Shown here piece by piece: positions 25,867 to 36,223 of a stretch of DNA of 64,000 nt. The notes below the pieces were generated by a model. It made no database searches. It saw nothing but the letters and a program-made list of their open reading frames with translations, and had not been told where the DNA came from. Numbering within the stretch: position 1 is the stretch's first letter; each line of letters starts with the position of its first letter. Made by a program: the position numbers and the translations under genes. Origin of the DNA: Brucella sp. BE17 (GTDB taxonomy: Bacteria > Pseudomonadota > Alphaproteobacteria > Rhizobiales > Rhizobiaceae); NCBI RefSeq assembly GCF_039545455.1, contig NZ_CP154467.1:248001-312000 (forward strand). Direction: 5' to 3'.

Positions 25867-27147
25867 ATGACATTCAAGGCCGTTTGCGTAGTGGGACTAG
25901 GGTATATTGGTCTGCCGACAGCTGCCGTCATGGCAAGCCGAGGGCAGACTGTCATTGGGGTTGATGTTGCATCCCATGTGGTTGAGACAATCAATGCAGG
26001 GAAAGTGCATATTGTAGAGCCTGATCTCGATCAGGTAGTACAAGATGTAGTCAAGATTGGTCGCCTGCGCGCAACCTTGACGCCACAAACATCCGACGCA
26101 TTTGTGGTGGCTGTCCCCACTCCGTTCAAGACCATGGCAGCCGGAGAAACGCCCGAACCCGATCTAAGTTATATTCAGTCAGCAGCACTTATGATTGCCC
26201 CGGTTTTGAAAGCTGGCGATCTGGTTATCCTGGAATCGACTTCGCCTGTCGGGGCTACGGAACAACTGGCGGCCTGGCTGGCAGAGGCTCGCCCGGATCT
26301 AAGCTTCCCGCAAGATGCAGGCGAGAGCTCGGATATTCGGGTGGCCCACTGCCCCGAACGAGTATTGCCCGGTCAGGTTTTGAAGGAATTGGTATCCAAT
26401 GACCGAGTGGTAGGTGGCATGACGCCACTTTGTGCACAGCGCGCTGTTGATCTTTATCGTCTGTTTGTCGAAGGAGAGTGCATCGTCACCGATAGCCGCA
26501 CAGCTGAAATGGCGAAGCTGACGGAGAACAGCTTTAGAGATGTTAATATCGCTTTCGCGAACGAACTGTCGCTGATTTGTGACAAAATGGGTATCGATGT
26601 ATGGGAGCTGATACGCTTGGCCAACAGGCATCCTCGGGTTAATATTTTGCAGCCGGGCCCGGGTGTTGGTGGACATTGTATTGCCGTCGATCCCTGGTTC
26701 ATCGTCGCTTCCGCGCCTGAGCAGGCAAAGCTTGTGCGCCAGGCCCGCGAGGTGAATGATTCCAAGCCGCGCTGGGTTGTCGATAAAGTCGATGCTGCTG
26801 TCTGCGACTGGAAAAATTCCAACCCCGGAAAGACTCCGAAGGTGGCATGCTTTGGCCTGGCTTTTAAGCCCAACATTGATGACCTTCGTGAAAGCCCCGC
26901 GTTGGGTATCTCTCGTCAGATTGCGGGCAGGGACGATATTCGATTGCTGGTGGTGGAACCGCATATTGACAAGCTGCCGCCCAAACTGGAAAACGCGTTT
27001 TTGGTGACGGCTGATGAAGCCTTGAAAACAGCTGATATCTGTGTGCTGCTTGTCGACCATGCTGTTTTTAGAACGGGTAACACGCCTCATACCGACCGTC
27101 AGATCGTAATTGATACTCGTGGCTTGTGGGATACGAAGAAAGCTTAA
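25867..27147 (+). CDS. wecC: UDP-N-acetyl-D-mannosamine dehydrogenase
   Basis: A 426-residue NAD-dependent enzyme that oxidises UDP-ManNAc to UDP-ManNAcA. The N-terminal NAD domain starts VCVVGLGYIGLPTAAVMASR. TENSFRDVNIAFANEL belongs to the linking helix, GPGVGGHCIAVDPWF carries the catalytic Cys near residue 271, and GLAFKPNIDDLRESPAL belongs to the C-terminal UDP-binding domain. The start at 25867 avoids overlap with wecB; the frame is open further upstream. Pairing with wecB supports ManNAcA over the related UDP-glucuronate. Confidence 0.94.
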   Translation: MTFKAVCVVGLGYIGLPTAAVMASRGQTVIGVDVASHVVETINAGKVHIVEPDLDQVVQDVVKIGRLRATLTPQTSDAFVVAVPTPFKTMAAGETPEPDLSYIQSAALMIAPVLKAGDLVILESTSPVGATEQLAAWLAEARPDLSFPQDAGESSDIRVAHCPERVLPGQVLKELVSNDRVVGGMTPLCAQRAVDLYRLFVEGECIVTDSRTAEMAKLTENSFRDVNIAFANELSLICDKMGIDVWELIRLANRHPRVNILQPGPGVGGHCIAVDPWFIVASAPEQAKLVRQAREVNDSKPRWVVDKVDAAVCDWKNSNPGKTPKVACFGLAFKPNIDDLRESPALGISRQIAGRDDIRLLVVEPHIDKLPPKLENAFLVTADEALKTADICVLLVDHAVFRTGNTPHTDRQIVIDTRGLWDTKKA

Positions 27148-27255
27148 CGATAGGCCTTAGATGTTGGTAGCAGCTTTCACGCAAAAGATTTCATGAAGGC
27201 GTTAGTGAATTTAAAGTTTTGAAGTCTGAAAACTGGCGTTAATTAAGGCTACGAT

Positions 27256-28044
27256 ATGGGCAATGTGTTTCGTATAGGAATAGATGATTTTTATAGGGGA
27301 TGGAAATCACGGCGTCTTTGGCTGGCGTTCGCGAAAGAAGACATAGACGATAGTCATAAAAACACTATGTTAGGGCCTTTGTGGCTTCTCCTCAATTACC
27401 TGACATTTATAGGAACTTTTGGTTTTGTCATGCGGGCCGGAGCGGGAGATGACTATTATCTTGCGTACATTTCGGTAGGCCTTCTTGTGTGGTTTTTTAT
27501 TCTTGAAGTTATAACGCAGGGCGTTTCTCTTTTCTCCCGCGAGGAAAGCTTCATCAAAGGAACGCCACTGCCTCTGTCGACCTATGTTTTCCGTCTGACG
27601 ATGCAGTCGCTCATCCGAAACAGTTATGCTTTGCTCGGGTGTCTCGGGGTGCTGCTTCTTACAGGCGTATATCCTTCCGCTGTCTGGTTCTGGAGTGTAA
27701 TCGGCATCTTGGTTGCTGTTCTCGCTGCACCGGCTGTGATAACGGTTTTTGCTTTTGTCGGGGCCTATTTTCCAGACAGCCATTATCTCGTGTCCAACGC
27801 CATGCGAGTAGGCATGTTTCTAACGCCAGTGTTCTGGACTTATAATGGCAGCCATGGGGCCCGACACGTGTTTTACTGGTATAATCCTTTCACCTATTTT
27901 CTGGAAATGGTGAGAATCCCGATTGTGAACGGTACTATGCCTTTAAAGGCCCTCTTTTTTTGCTTCTTGGTCGGTGTTGTGATGTGGCTTGCGGCCTTGC
28001 TATTAATGGGTCTCTATCGCAAGAAAGTTGTGTTCGTTCTATAA
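27256..28044 (+). CDS. wzm: ABC-2 polysaccharide export permease (Wzm type)
   Basis: A 262-residue membrane protein with about six helices and the ABC-2 layout of Wzm/KpsM. After a short cytoplasmic N-terminus (SRRLWLAFAKEDIDDSHKNT), MLGPLWLLLNYLTFIGTFGF begins the first helix. Later, MRVGMFLTPVFWTYN and HVFYWYNPFTYFLEMVRIPI are characteristic of this exporter group. With Wzt it moves an undecaprenyl-linked glycan, assembled in the cytoplasm, across the inner membrane. Its TAA shares the A with the ATG of the next gene, so translation is coupled. Confidence 0.9.
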   Translation: MGNVFRIGIDDFYRGWKSRRLWLAFAKEDIDDSHKNTMLGPLWLLLNYLTFIGTFGFVMRAGAGDDYYLAYISVGLLVWFFILEVITQGVSLFSREESFIKGTPLPLSTYVFRLTMQSLIRNSYALLGCLGVLLLTGVYPSAVWFWSVIGILVAVLAAPAVITVFAFVGAYFPDSHYLVSNAMRVGMFLTPVFWTYNGSHGARHVFYWYNPFTYFLEMVRIPIVNGTMPLKALFFCFLVGVVMWLAALLLMGLYRKKVVFVL

Positions 28045-28778
28045 TGGTATCAATTCACGCAGATAATCTTCGCTTGTCTTATCGGCTGGTTCAGCCTCTT
28101 TCACTGGCAAAACGTCAGGAAAAAGCTCTGACGTCGGGACCAGGCGGTACTATCGTCAGGTCGGGGCGCCGCAGCGAAGTAAAGGCACTCGATGGTGTCA
28201 GTTTTGATCTGAAGGCAGGCGACCGGCTTGGACTGATCGGCTCCAATGGCGCAGGCAAAACGACTTTGTTGAAAGTTTTATATGGTATCTATGAACCCTC
28301 TGGTGGAAGCCTGTCCATCGACGGAAAAATTGACGCCCTTTTCAATATCAATCTTGGTTTTCGCGCCGGAGCAACGGGACGACGCAACATTGAACTGCGC
28401 GGATTGATCAATGGCTGGTCACGCCAGCAGATCGCAGAGCGTATGCAACCAATCATCGAGTTCAGTGAACTGGGTGACTTCATAGATATGCCGCTAAAGT
28501 CTTATAGTCAGGGTATGGCAGCACGTTTGGCCTTTTCAATAGCCACGAGTTTCGAACCCGAAATTCTATTGATGGATGAATGGATTGGTGCTGGTGATCC
28601 GGCTTTTCAGGAAAAAGCCAGACTGCGCATGGATAGTATGGCGGAAAAAGCGGGTATAATTGTGCTGGCAAGCCATAATCATTCGTTGATCAAGCGTGCT
28701 TGCAACAAGGTTCTGGAATTGCAGGCGGGCCGCGTCAAAGCCTTCTGTGATATCGATGAATGGTCCTCTGGAGACTAA
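28044..28778 (+). CDS. wzt: ABC polysaccharide export ATPase (Wzt/KpsT type, short form)
   Basis: A 244-residue ATPase with Walker A LIGSNGAGKTTLLKVLYGIY, signature SYSQGMAARLAFSIA and Walker B EILLMDEWIGAGDPAF, as in Wzt and KpsT. It lacks the C-terminal carbohydrate-binding domain of long Wzt proteins such as that of E. coli O9a, so recognition of a terminally modified glycan is not built into it. The start overlaps the wzm stop (TAATG). The N-terminus before Walker A contains an unusual RQEKALTSGPGGTIVRSGRR loop. Confidence 0.92.
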   Translation: MVSIHADNLRLSYRLVQPLSLAKRQEKALTSGPGGTIVRSGRRSEVKALDGVSFDLKAGDRLGLIGSNGAGKTTLLKVLYGIYEPSGGSLSIDGKIDALFNINLGFRAGATGRRNIELRGLINGWSRQQIAERMQPIIEFSELGDFIDMPLKSYSQGMAARLAFSIATSFEPEILLMDEWIGAGDPAFQEKARLRMDSMAEKAGIIVLASHNHSLIKRACNKVLELQAGRVKAFCDIDEWSSGD

Positions 28779-28885
28779 TGGTCAGACCCTAAAGGCCGAT
28801 CTATCCAATTTACAGGGTGCTGACAATGTAAGCTAACGTGTCTATCTGAGTTTTCATGTATCTTTATATTTTAAGGGGCTGACAT

Positions 28886-31672
28886 ATGGATAGGCAAAAG
28901 AATTTCAAATCTGAAGATGTTGTTCGCCTCACCGAAGGCGGGTTGTCATACCGTATCTATCTGCCCAATAGAGAAGATGATTATATCCAAAAGTATATAT
29001 TTGAGAAAAAGACTCCTTACGAAAAAGATATGCTTGTTAGCATGTGTTCCTATTTGCAGGAAGAAGACATCGTCCTAGATGTCGGCGCGAATGTAGGTAA
29101 CCATACACTTTACCTCGCAGGTGTTGGACAAGCCAGGGTTTTTTCTTTCGAGCCAAACCGTCATTTAGCCGATGCTATACGTCGAAGTGTTGAATTGAGC
29201 GGATTTGAGAATACAGTATCTGTATTCAACTTTGGTTTGGGTCGGGTTTCTGGTCGTGCACATTTTGAGAAAGACCTTCCGGACAATCTGGGTGCACAAA
29301 AATTACAGCTTGGAGAGGGTGAACTCGAAGTTGCGCGCCTTGACGATCAAGAGATTCCTGCGCCAGTCAAAATGATAAAAATCGACGTCGAGGGCATGGA
29401 ACTTGATGTGCTGCAAGGTGGGCGAAATCTGATCTTGCGAGATCAACCAATCCTCTACATAGAGAGTGCCACAGAGGCGAACTACCGCCAGATTTCCAAC
29501 TACCTTGCAGAGCTTGGATATGGATACTGGGAAGGATTTAATGCTACCCCCACTCATTGTTTCCGTCCTAGAGTTTCGCTCTCGCTTAATGAACAGGTCG
29601 AAAGACTCATACAGAAAGAGGTCTTTCAGGAATACAGATTAAGAGAGCAACTACGCTCTGCTTACAGGGCTCAAAATGAGGCGCTGGCTAAAGGAAAAGC
29701 TCTGGAAGAACAGGTGGACGCACTTGCTGCTAATTTAGAGGACAGCAATAGTAAGCTCCTCGTTGCTAATGAAAATGTCGCGGAATTAAAAGGCGGCCTA
29801 ATAAAATCCGAGGCGATGCAACGAGCTGAAATTAATAACCTGAAAAAACAGTTGGCAGTATTCACAGCATATGAAGACACCACGCCCTATCTTCTATCTA
29901 AAAGAATTATTGAGGCGGGTACATCTCTCTCAGGCTTCTTGAGGCTACCTTTTGCTGTTATGGCACTTGCGGCTAGAGGCGTTTCCAGGCGTTTATCTGT
30001 ACAGAAAAGCCAATCTAAACGGTCTCTTGGGAATAAGGCCAAGGACCGGCTTATTCGCGAGGTCAAGGCTCGACCCGCTTTGGAGAGACCTGCGAGAAAG
30101 GCTTTGAACTGGTGGAGGGCGCGGAACGGTTCTAATATTGGCCAAGTCGATACTCGACAATCTTCGTCCAAGGCAGCGTCGTTGCCTTTCGCATCTGAAA
30201 TTAAAGTTGCAACGATACTTGATGAGTTCTCATTTGGCAGTTTTGCATGTGAATTTAACGCTGTTCCTGTGGACCCCGATAATTGGAGGGAGCGGTTCGA
30301 AGCGGAGAAGCCAGATATATTTTTTTGCGAATCTGCCTGGTCTGGCCCTGACTCCAAGCAACGCTCTTGGAAAGGTCAAATTTATGCGAGCGTAAACTTT
30401 AAGAAGGAAAATCGTGAAGCGCTTCTGAGCATAATCGAATATTGTAAGTCAAAAGGTATTCCAACAGTCTTTTGGAATAAGGAAGACCCGACACATTTTG
30501 ATGATAAGGTTCATGATTTCATCAAATCGGCTCAACTTTTTGACTTTGTTTTTACATCTGCAGCAGAATGCGTAGAGCGATATAAGCAGGAGTATGGGTG
30601 CAAGAGTGTATTTGCTTTGCCTTTCGCCACCCAGCCAAGGCTTTTCAATCCTATTGAGCCTGAAGATGGGCGGACAAAAGACATAGTCTTCGCCGGTAGC
30701 TGGTACGCGATTCACAAGGAACGCTCAAAACTGATGGAACAGGTGTTAGGCCGGTTCCTGGATGATGGTTATGCGCTGAAAATATTTGATAGACACTATG
30801 GAACCGATGACCCTAATCACATTTTCCCGGACAGGTTTCGCCCCTATCTTCTTCCACCTGTGAGCCATAAAGAGCTGGACGAGGTCTACAAATCGAGCAT
30901 TTTCGGTTTAAATTTCAATACAGTCACAGACTCTGAGACGATGTTCGCACGTCGAATTTTCGAATTGATGTCCAGCAACACACTCGTCTTGTCTAACTAC
31001 TCAATTGGTGTCGACCACATGCTGCGGGACGATGTCGTGTTCGTGGATCGCGATCCGTCCCGTTTGAAATCCTTGTCTGTTCAAGAGGTCGACGCGATCC
31101 GCGCTCGAGCCCTTCAAAATGTTCTTGAAAGGCACACCTATGAAAAACGCTGGGAGTTTATACTCGACTCTATCGGCTTCCGTTATCGAAAAAACGACCA
31201 GTCCACGACATTGGTGGTCCGTATAAATAACCGTGACGAGGCTCGTCAGGCATTAGATTATTTCTCCAAGTTTGAGGCTGCATTTGCCGATGCAAAGCTT
31301 CTGCTACTTCTGTCGAAAGAAATGGCTAATATATCTGTGGCAGATTATTATCGTGACTTTAACCGATATGGCCATGAGGTTGTCTCAGAACACTATCTGG
31401 AAACTTATCAAGCTCCGCTAGAGAGAATATTAAGCACCAGAAACATGCTTTTTGTACCAATGCGCAACTTCCCACCTTTGGAATGGGTAAAAAACGCGCT
31501 GTTGCATCTTGTTTATGCTGATAACAGATACATCAGCTACGATCCGGATCAAGAAGCCTATAGGGAGGTTCTTCTTGATAACAATAAGCCACTCCTATCA
31601 TCGGCATCTGGCTTTGCCTCGCTGATGGGGCAAAAAATCCCAGATCGCTGGAATTCGGTCTTCTACGTTTAA
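28886..31672 (+). CDS. FkbM methyltransferase / coiled coil / CgeB-like glycosyltransferase fusion
   Basis: A 928-residue multidomain protein. Residues about 40-200 form an FkbM-type SAM methyltransferase: VLDVGANVGNHTLYLAG near 64-79, FSFEPN near 92, and KMIKIDVEGMELDVLQGG near 165-181. Residues about 235-330 are a charged heptad-rich coiled coil. A basic linker follows. Residues about 440-750 resemble CgeB/Glyco_trans_1_2 GT-B enzymes: FFCESAWSG, TVFWNKEDPTHFD, FVFTSAAECVERYKQEYG, IVFAGSWYA, and LNFNTVTDSETMFARRIFEL. A further 170-residue domain closes the protein. AAGGGG precedes the ATG. Directly downstream of wzm-wzt, it may modify or cap the exported chain, but this is inference from domain order and position. 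Confidence 0.8.
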   Translation: MDRQKNFKSEDVVRLTEGGLSYRIYLPNREDDYIQKYIFEKKTPYEKDMLVSMCSYLQEEDIVLDVGANVGNHTLYLAGVGQARVFSFEPNRHLADAIRRSVELSGFENTVSVFNFGLGRVSGRAHFEKDLPDNLGAQKLQLGEGELEVARLDDQEIPAPVKMIKIDVEGMELDVLQGGRNLILRDQPILYIESATEANYRQISNYLAELGYGYWEGFNATPTHCFRPRVSLSLNEQVERLIQKEVFQEYRLREQLRSAYRAQNEALAKGKALEEQVDALAANLEDSNSKLLVANENVAELKGGLIKSEAMQRAEINNLKKQLAVFTAYEDTTPYLLSKRIIEAGTSLSGFLRLPFAVMALAARGVSRRLSVQKSQSKRSLGNKAKDRLIREVKARPALERPARKALNWWRARNGSNIGQVDTRQSSSKAASLPFASEIKVATILDEFSFGSFACEFNAVPVDPDNWRERFEAEKPDIFFCESAWSGPDSKQRSWKGQIYASVNFKKENREALLSIIEYCKSKGIPTVFWNKEDPTHFDDKVHDFIKSAQLFDFVFTSAAECVERYKQEYGCKSVFALPFATQPRLFNPIEPEDGRTKDIVFAGSWYAIHKERSKLMEQVLGRFLDDGYALKIFDRHYGTDDPNHIFPDRFRPYLLPPVSHKELDEVYKSSIFGLNFNTVTDSETMFARRIFELMSSNTLVLSNYSIGVDHMLRDDVVFVDRDPSRLKSLSVQEVDAIRARALQNVLERHTYEKRWEFILDSIGFRYRKNDQSTTLVVRINNRDEARQALDYFSKFEAAFADAKLLLLLSKEMANISVADYYRDFNRYGHEVVSEHYLETYQAPLERILSTRNMLFVPMRNFPPLEWVKNALLHLVYADNRYISYDPDQEAYREVLLDNNKPLLSSASGFASLMGQKIPDRWNSVFYV

Positions 31673-31680
31673 GGTTTCTT

Positions 31681-33639
31681 GTGAAAATATCTATCGTTGT
31701 CCCCTGCTACAATGCCCGTGGAAAAATCGAAACATGCATTAGCTCGTTGTGTTCAATAGATTTTCCCGAAGAAGAGTTTGAAGTAATTTTTGTCGATGAT
31801 TTTTCATCTGATGGAACTTTTGACTATCTTCAAAGTGTATGTATGGAGCGGCGAAACTGGTCGGTTTACCGACTAGAAGCCAATAGCGGATCACCTTCAA
31901 GACCCAGGAATTTCGGGTCGATGCAAGCTAAAGGCGAGTATTTATTATATCTGGATTGTGATGATGTGATTTTTCCAGAAACATTACGCGAGCATTATAG
32001 TTATGCCGTCTCAAGAAATGCATGCATCGTTCGTGGCTACCTTATGGTCGATGATGGTGGTGAAAGCCTGCGGTCTTTAAATACTATAGCAAACTGGAAT
32101 GAAGATTTATCTAAATCATCAAAGATAAAATTGATGATATCTTCTCAAAGCACGACAGTCGTTTCTCTGGTAAAGCGGTCTGTTATTATTGAAAATAACA
32201 TAATGTGGCGTGAAGATATAAGGATGGGGGAAGATACCTTGTTCCTTATTGCTGTCCTATCTTCTTCTAAACATATTGAATATATCGATCATCCAACTTT
32301 TATATACAACAAGCGCGCATCTCGGCAGGCCTCAAGTACACAACAATATGGGCAGCGCGAACTCATGAACCACCTTTGTGTCTGGACAGAAGCTGAAAGC
32401 CTTCTAAGAAAGGTCGATATAAGCTACTATGAAATTCGGCTTCATGTAGGATTAACAGCTGTGTTTCAGGCGCTGATCTTTCATGGCAAGGCTGACATCG
32501 ATCACGGTCATTTCGAAAAATTCTCGGATTTTATGCAGACTGTGCGAGGGTATATTGATGTTCATAGGTTTGAACCTCATCATATAGAATTAATAAATGC
32601 TATTTTTGCTGGGAATTATGATCTGTTCATTCAAGCATGTAAACCGAGATTGCTAATAGCCGGATATGATTTGAAGTTTATTTTGCCAAGTATTCCTGCA
32701 CTTGAAGCTTATTTCAATATAAAATTTGACGGGTGGAAAGGCCATGATGTTCATGATGAACAGCAGAGTAGGAAGTTGTTGCAGTGGGCTGATTACATTT
32801 GGTGCGAATGGCTACTTGGGAATGCGGTATGGTACTCGAAAAATATTCGAGAAGGCCAGAAATTGATGATACGCATGCACAGGATGGAGTTGGAAAGGAA
32901 CTATGGAGATCTAATTGATATCAAGAATGTAGATATAATAACTGCAGTTTCCGTATTGTTTTTTGAAAGGTTACTTCAACGTTTCCAAAATATACCAAGA
33001 AAAAAGGTTCGCCTACTATCAAACTATTCATGTTTGGGAAGAAGAGATAGCGAGATTGACAGTGTGCGTTTATTTAAGCTTGGGGCAGTCGGAATAGTGC
33101 CGAGCCGTAAAGGGCTTGATAGCATGCTTAGAATATTGGCGGCACTGCGAAAACTGGATAGCCGATACTCTTTGGATATTTTCGGTCATGGACCAGAGCA
33201 TTTTAGCTGGATCACGCGCGATAAAAAAGAAATGGAATTCTATAATGGATGTCAATCTTTCATTGTAGAAAACGATCTAACAGGCAGTGTAAAATATATG
33301 GGGCATTGTAAAATGCCTGACGCACTTACGCAGCAAAGGGTTGGATTTGTTCTCTCTACAAGCCTATCTGGTGATTTTCCAGGCTTTGAAAGCTTTCATC
33401 TTGCTGTACTTGACGGTTTCTCTGGAGGTGGGCAGGGGGTTATTCTGCGCTGGGACGGCTGTGAATATATTTATCCGTCATCAATGATCTTTAATACAGA
33501 AGATGAGATCGTAGATTATATCTCTCGCATGACCGTTGAACAGTTTTACGAAGCGTCTGACGTAGGGCGGGACCTGATTGCTTCGCGGTATAGTCAGCAA
33601 AGTTTTGTCGAGTCAGTGGTTTCTGTTTTCAAAGAGTGA
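31681..33639 (+). CDS. Two-domain glycosyltransferase (GT2 plus GT-B)
   Basis: A 652-residue protein. Residues 1-220 are a GT-A domain: ISIVVPCYNARGKIETCISS, VIFVDDFSSDGTFDYLQ, the DxD-like site LLYLDCDDVIFPETL and MGEDTLFLIAVL with the catalytic ED. A middle helical region leads into a C-terminal GT-B-like half, residues 440-652: VGIVPSRKGLDSMLRILAAL, YSLDIFGHGPEHFSW, and VGFVLSTSLSGDFPGFESFH with FHLAVLDGFSGGGQGVILRW. It starts at GTG 31681, nine bases after the preceding stop, with AAGG upstream. The gene is visibly AT-rich against its neighbours. It could add two sugars per repeat. Confidence 0.75.
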   Translation: MKISIVVPCYNARGKIETCISSLCSIDFPEEEFEVIFVDDFSSDGTFDYLQSVCMERRNWSVYRLEANSGSPSRPRNFGSMQAKGEYLLYLDCDDVIFPETLREHYSYAVSRNACIVRGYLMVDDGGESLRSLNTIANWNEDLSKSSKIKLMISSQSTTVVSLVKRSVIIENNIMWREDIRMGEDTLFLIAVLSSSKHIEYIDHPTFIYNKRASRQASSTQQYGQRELMNHLCVWTEAESLLRKVDISYYEIRLHVGLTAVFQALIFHGKADIDHGHFEKFSDFMQTVRGYIDVHRFEPHHIELINAIFAGNYDLFIQACKPRLLIAGYDLKFILPSIPALEAYFNIKFDGWKGHDVHDEQQSRKLLQWADYIWCEWLLGNAVWYSKNIREGQKLMIRMHRMELERNYGDLIDIKNVDIITAVSVLFFERLLQRFQNIPRKKVRLLSNYSCLGRRDSEIDSVRLFKLGAVGIVPSRKGLDSMLRILAALRKLDSRYSLDIFGHGPEHFSWITRDKKEMEFYNGCQSFIVENDLTGSVKYMGHCKMPDALTQQRVGFVLSTSLSGDFPGFESFHLAVLDGFSGGGQGVILRWDGCEYIYPSSMIFNTEDEIVDYISRMTVEQFYEASDVGRDLIASRYSQQSFVESVVSVFKE

Positions 33640-33704
33640 AAGTGACCATGCGTTGACAAGATGGGGCATCAGGGCGGGTAGAGCTTACTGGATACGGAGG
33701 TCGT

Positions 33705-34589
33705 ATGAAAGGCATCATACTCGCGGGCGGTAGCGGGACGCGCCTTTATCCATTGACCATGGCTGTCTCAAAGCAGCTTTTGCCCATCTACGACAAGCCC
33801 ATGATCTATTACCCACTAAGCGTGCTGATGCTCGCGGGGATCCGTGACATTCTCATCATTTCCACGCCGCATGATCTGCCGCTCTTTGAGAAGTTGCTCG
33901 GTGACGGGTATGCGTTCGGGCTCAATTTCTCGTTTGCAGAACAGGCGCAGCCCAACGGTCTGGCAGAGGCTTTTATTATCGGTCGTGAATTTATCGGTAA
34001 TGATAATGTCGCGATGATTTTGGGCGATAATATTTATTTTGGCGATGGTCTGTCGCATCTTTGCCAAAGTGCAGCCCAGATTACAAAGGGCGGTGCTGTC
34101 TTTGCCTACCGTGTCGATGATCCGCAGCGCTATGGCGTGGTAGAGTTTGATCATGACGGTGGAAAGGCAATCTCGATTGAGGAAAAGCCGGAAAGTCCCA
34201 AGTCATCATGGGCGGTCACGGGTCTCTATTTTTACGATAATCAGGTTGTTGATCTTGCCTCTTCACTCAAGCCGTCGGCGCGGGGAGAACTTGAGATCAC
34301 GGCTATAAACAATGCCTATCTGGAGCGCGGAGAATTGAGCGTCCGGCAACTTGGGCGCGGCTATGCCTGGCTTGATACGGGGACGCATGACAGCTTGCAG
34401 GATGCCTCGTCCTTTGTGCGCACAATTGAAAAACGGCAGGGGATCAAAATTGCCTGCCCGGAGGAAATCGGCTTTGAAAAGGGCTGGATTAGCGCTGATT
34501 CTGTTCTGGAACGTGTAAGAAAACTGGGGCAAACAGACTATGCTGCCTATTTGAAACGCCGCGTCGAAGAAATCGAGCGAGCAAAATGA
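33705..34589 (+). CDS. rfbA: Glucose-1-phosphate thymidylyltransferase
   Basis: A 294-residue enzyme making dTDP-glucose, the first step of dTDP-L-rhamnose synthesis. [20 protein letters not shown] is the nucleotide-binding motif, and [23 protein letters not shown] and [20 protein letters not shown] are typical. ACGGAGG precedes the ATG. Its stop overlaps the start of rfbC by four bases. Confidence 0.97.
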   Translation: MKGIILAGGSGTRLYPLTMAVSKQLLPIYDKPMIYYPLSVLMLAGIRDILIISTPHDLPLFEKLLGDGYAFGLNFSFAEQAQPNGLAEAFIIGREFIGNDNVAMILGDNIYFGDGLSHLCQSAAQITKGGAVFAYRVDDPQRYGVVEFDHDGGKAISIEEKPESPKSSWAVTGLYFYDNQVVDLASSLKPSARGELEITAINNAYLERGELSVRQLGRGYAWLDTGTHDSLQDASSFVRTIEKRQGIKIACPEEIGFEKGWISADSVLERVRKLGQTDYAAYLKRRVEEIERAK

Positions 34590-35137
34590 AATTGCATTCT
34601 CTGGAACTCGACGGTGTTTTCGAGATAACACCGCGCAAATTTGGGGATGATCGCGGCTTTTTCTCCGAAACCTACAATCAAAAGGCGCTGGCTGACGCTG
34701 GTATCGAACTGACTTTTGTGCAGGACAACCATTCCTATTCGGCCGCAAAGGGCGTCATACGCGGGTTGCATTATCAGTTGCCCAACCGGGCGCAGGACAA
34801 GCTGGTCCGGGTCATTCGCGGAGCCATTCTGGATGTCGCCGTCGATATCCGCAAAAGCTCTCCCACATTCCGCAAATGGGTGTCTCTGGAAGTTTCAGCT
34901 CAGAAATGGAACCAGATTCTGGTGCCAAAAGGCTTTGCACACGGCTTCGTAACGCTGAGCGAAGATACGGAAGTCATCTACAAGGTGACCGATTATTATT
35001 CGCCGGAGCATGACCGCTCGATCCGATTTGACGATCCTGCAATCGGCATTGACTGGCCTATTCCAGCAACTGGTGTGCAATTGTCCGATAAGGATAAAAA
35101 AGCCCCGCTGCTTGCCGACGCCGAAGTTTTTGCCTGA
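34586..35137 (+). CDS. rfbC: dTDP-4-dehydrorhamnose 3,5-epimerase
   Basis: A 183-residue cupin-fold epimerase that produces dTDP-4-keto-L-rhamnose. Family motifs are [38 protein letters not shown], which includes the catalytic His, and [39 protein letters not shown] closes the fold. The ATGA overlap with rfbA indicates translational coupling; rfbB starts nine bases after its stop. Confidence 0.97.
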   Translation: MKLHSLELDGVFEITPRKFGDDRGFFSETYNQKALADAGIELTFVQDNHSYSAAKGVIRGLHYQLPNRAQDKLVRVIRGAILDVAVDIRKSSPTFRKWVSLEVSAQKWNQILVPKGFAHGFVTLSEDTEVIYKVTDYYSPEHDRSIRFDDPAIGIDWPIPATGVQLSDKDKKAPLLADAEVFA

Positions 35138-35146
35138 GGAAATGTT

Positions 35147-36223
35147 ATGAATATTCTCATCACTGGCGGTGCGGGCTTCATCGGTTCCGCCGTCTGCCGC
35201 CATCTGGCTTCTGATCCCAAGATCAATGTCGTCAATCTCGACAAGCTGACCTATGCGGGAAATCTGGCGTCGCTCCGTCAGATTGAAAACCATTCGAATT
35301 ACAGTTTTCTTCAGGCTGATATCTGCGATGACACTGGCGTTTTGGAAGCCTTGCGCGCAAACGAGATCGATATTGTGATGCATCTGGCAGCCGAAAGTCA
35401 CGTCGACCGTTCCATCGATGGTCCTGGCGCATTCATCGAAACGAATATTGTCGGTACATTCCGTCTGCTCAATGCGGCACTCGCTTATTGGCGCGAGCTG
35501 CCGGAGCCACGCAAATCGGCCTTCCGCTTTCACCATATTTCAACCGATGAAGTGTTTGGCGATCTGCCATTCGATAGCGGTATTTTTACGGAAGAAACGC
35601 CGTATCAGCCATCTTCGCCTTATTCGGCCTCGAAAGCGGCCTCTGATCATCTGGTGCGCGCCTGGCATGAAACCTACGGCCTGCCGGTCGTGCTGTCCAA
35701 TTGCTCAAACAATTATGGGCCGTTCCATTTCCCTGAAAAACTGATCCCGCTTGTTATTCTCAACGCGCTCGATGAAAAGCCGTTGCCCGTTTATGGGGCA
35801 GGGGCGAATGTGCGCGATTGGCTTTATGTCGAAGATCATGCGCGTGCTCTGGCGCTGGTTGCGACGAGTGGTAAGCTGGGTGAAAGTTACAATATCGGCG
35901 GGCGTGCAGAACGCACCAACCTGAATGTGGTAGAAACGATCTGCGTCATTCTCGATAAGAAACGGTCTCGCGCAAATGGCAAGAGCTATGCTGATCTAAT
36001 AACTTTCGTGACAGATCGTCCCGGTCACGACCGTCGTTATGCGATTGATGCTTCAAAGATCGAGCGCGAATTGGGCTGGAAGCCACAGGAGACCTTCGAG
36101 AGCGGCTTGGAAAAAACCATTCAATGGTATCTCGATAATGCATGGTGGTGGGAGCCTATCCGCAGCGGTAGCTATGCTGGCGAACGCCTGGGCAGCGCGA
36201 CTTCCGAAGAGGCCAAGGTATGA
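35147..36223 (+). CDS. rfbB: dTDP-glucose 4,6-dehydratase
   Basis: A 358-residue extended SDR enzyme converting dTDP-glucose to dTDP-4-keto-6-deoxyglucose. [20 protein letters not shown] binds [18 protein letters not shown] and [11 protein letters not shown] carry the Thr-Asp-Glu catalytic residues, and [20 protein letters not shown] contains Yxxx[20 protein letters not shown] is highly conserved. GAGGAA lies upstream of the ATG. The stop overlaps the rfbD start by four bases. Confidence 0.97.
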   Translation: MNILITGGAGFIGSAVCRHLASDPKINVVNLDKLTYAGNLASLRQIENHSNYSFLQADICDDTGVLEALRANEIDIVMHLAAESHVDRSIDGPGAFIETNIVGTFRLLNAALAYWRELPEPRKSAFRFHHISTDEVFGDLPFDSGIFTEETPYQPSSPYSASKAASDHLVRAWHETYGLPVVLSNCSNNYGPFHFPEKLIPLVILNALDEKPLPVYGAGANVRDWLYVEDHARALALVATSGKLGESYNIGGRAERTNLNVVETICVILDKKRSRANGKSYADLITFVTDRPGHDRRYAIDASKIERELGWKPQETFESGLEKTIQWYLDNAWWWEPIRSGSYAGERLGSATSEEAKV

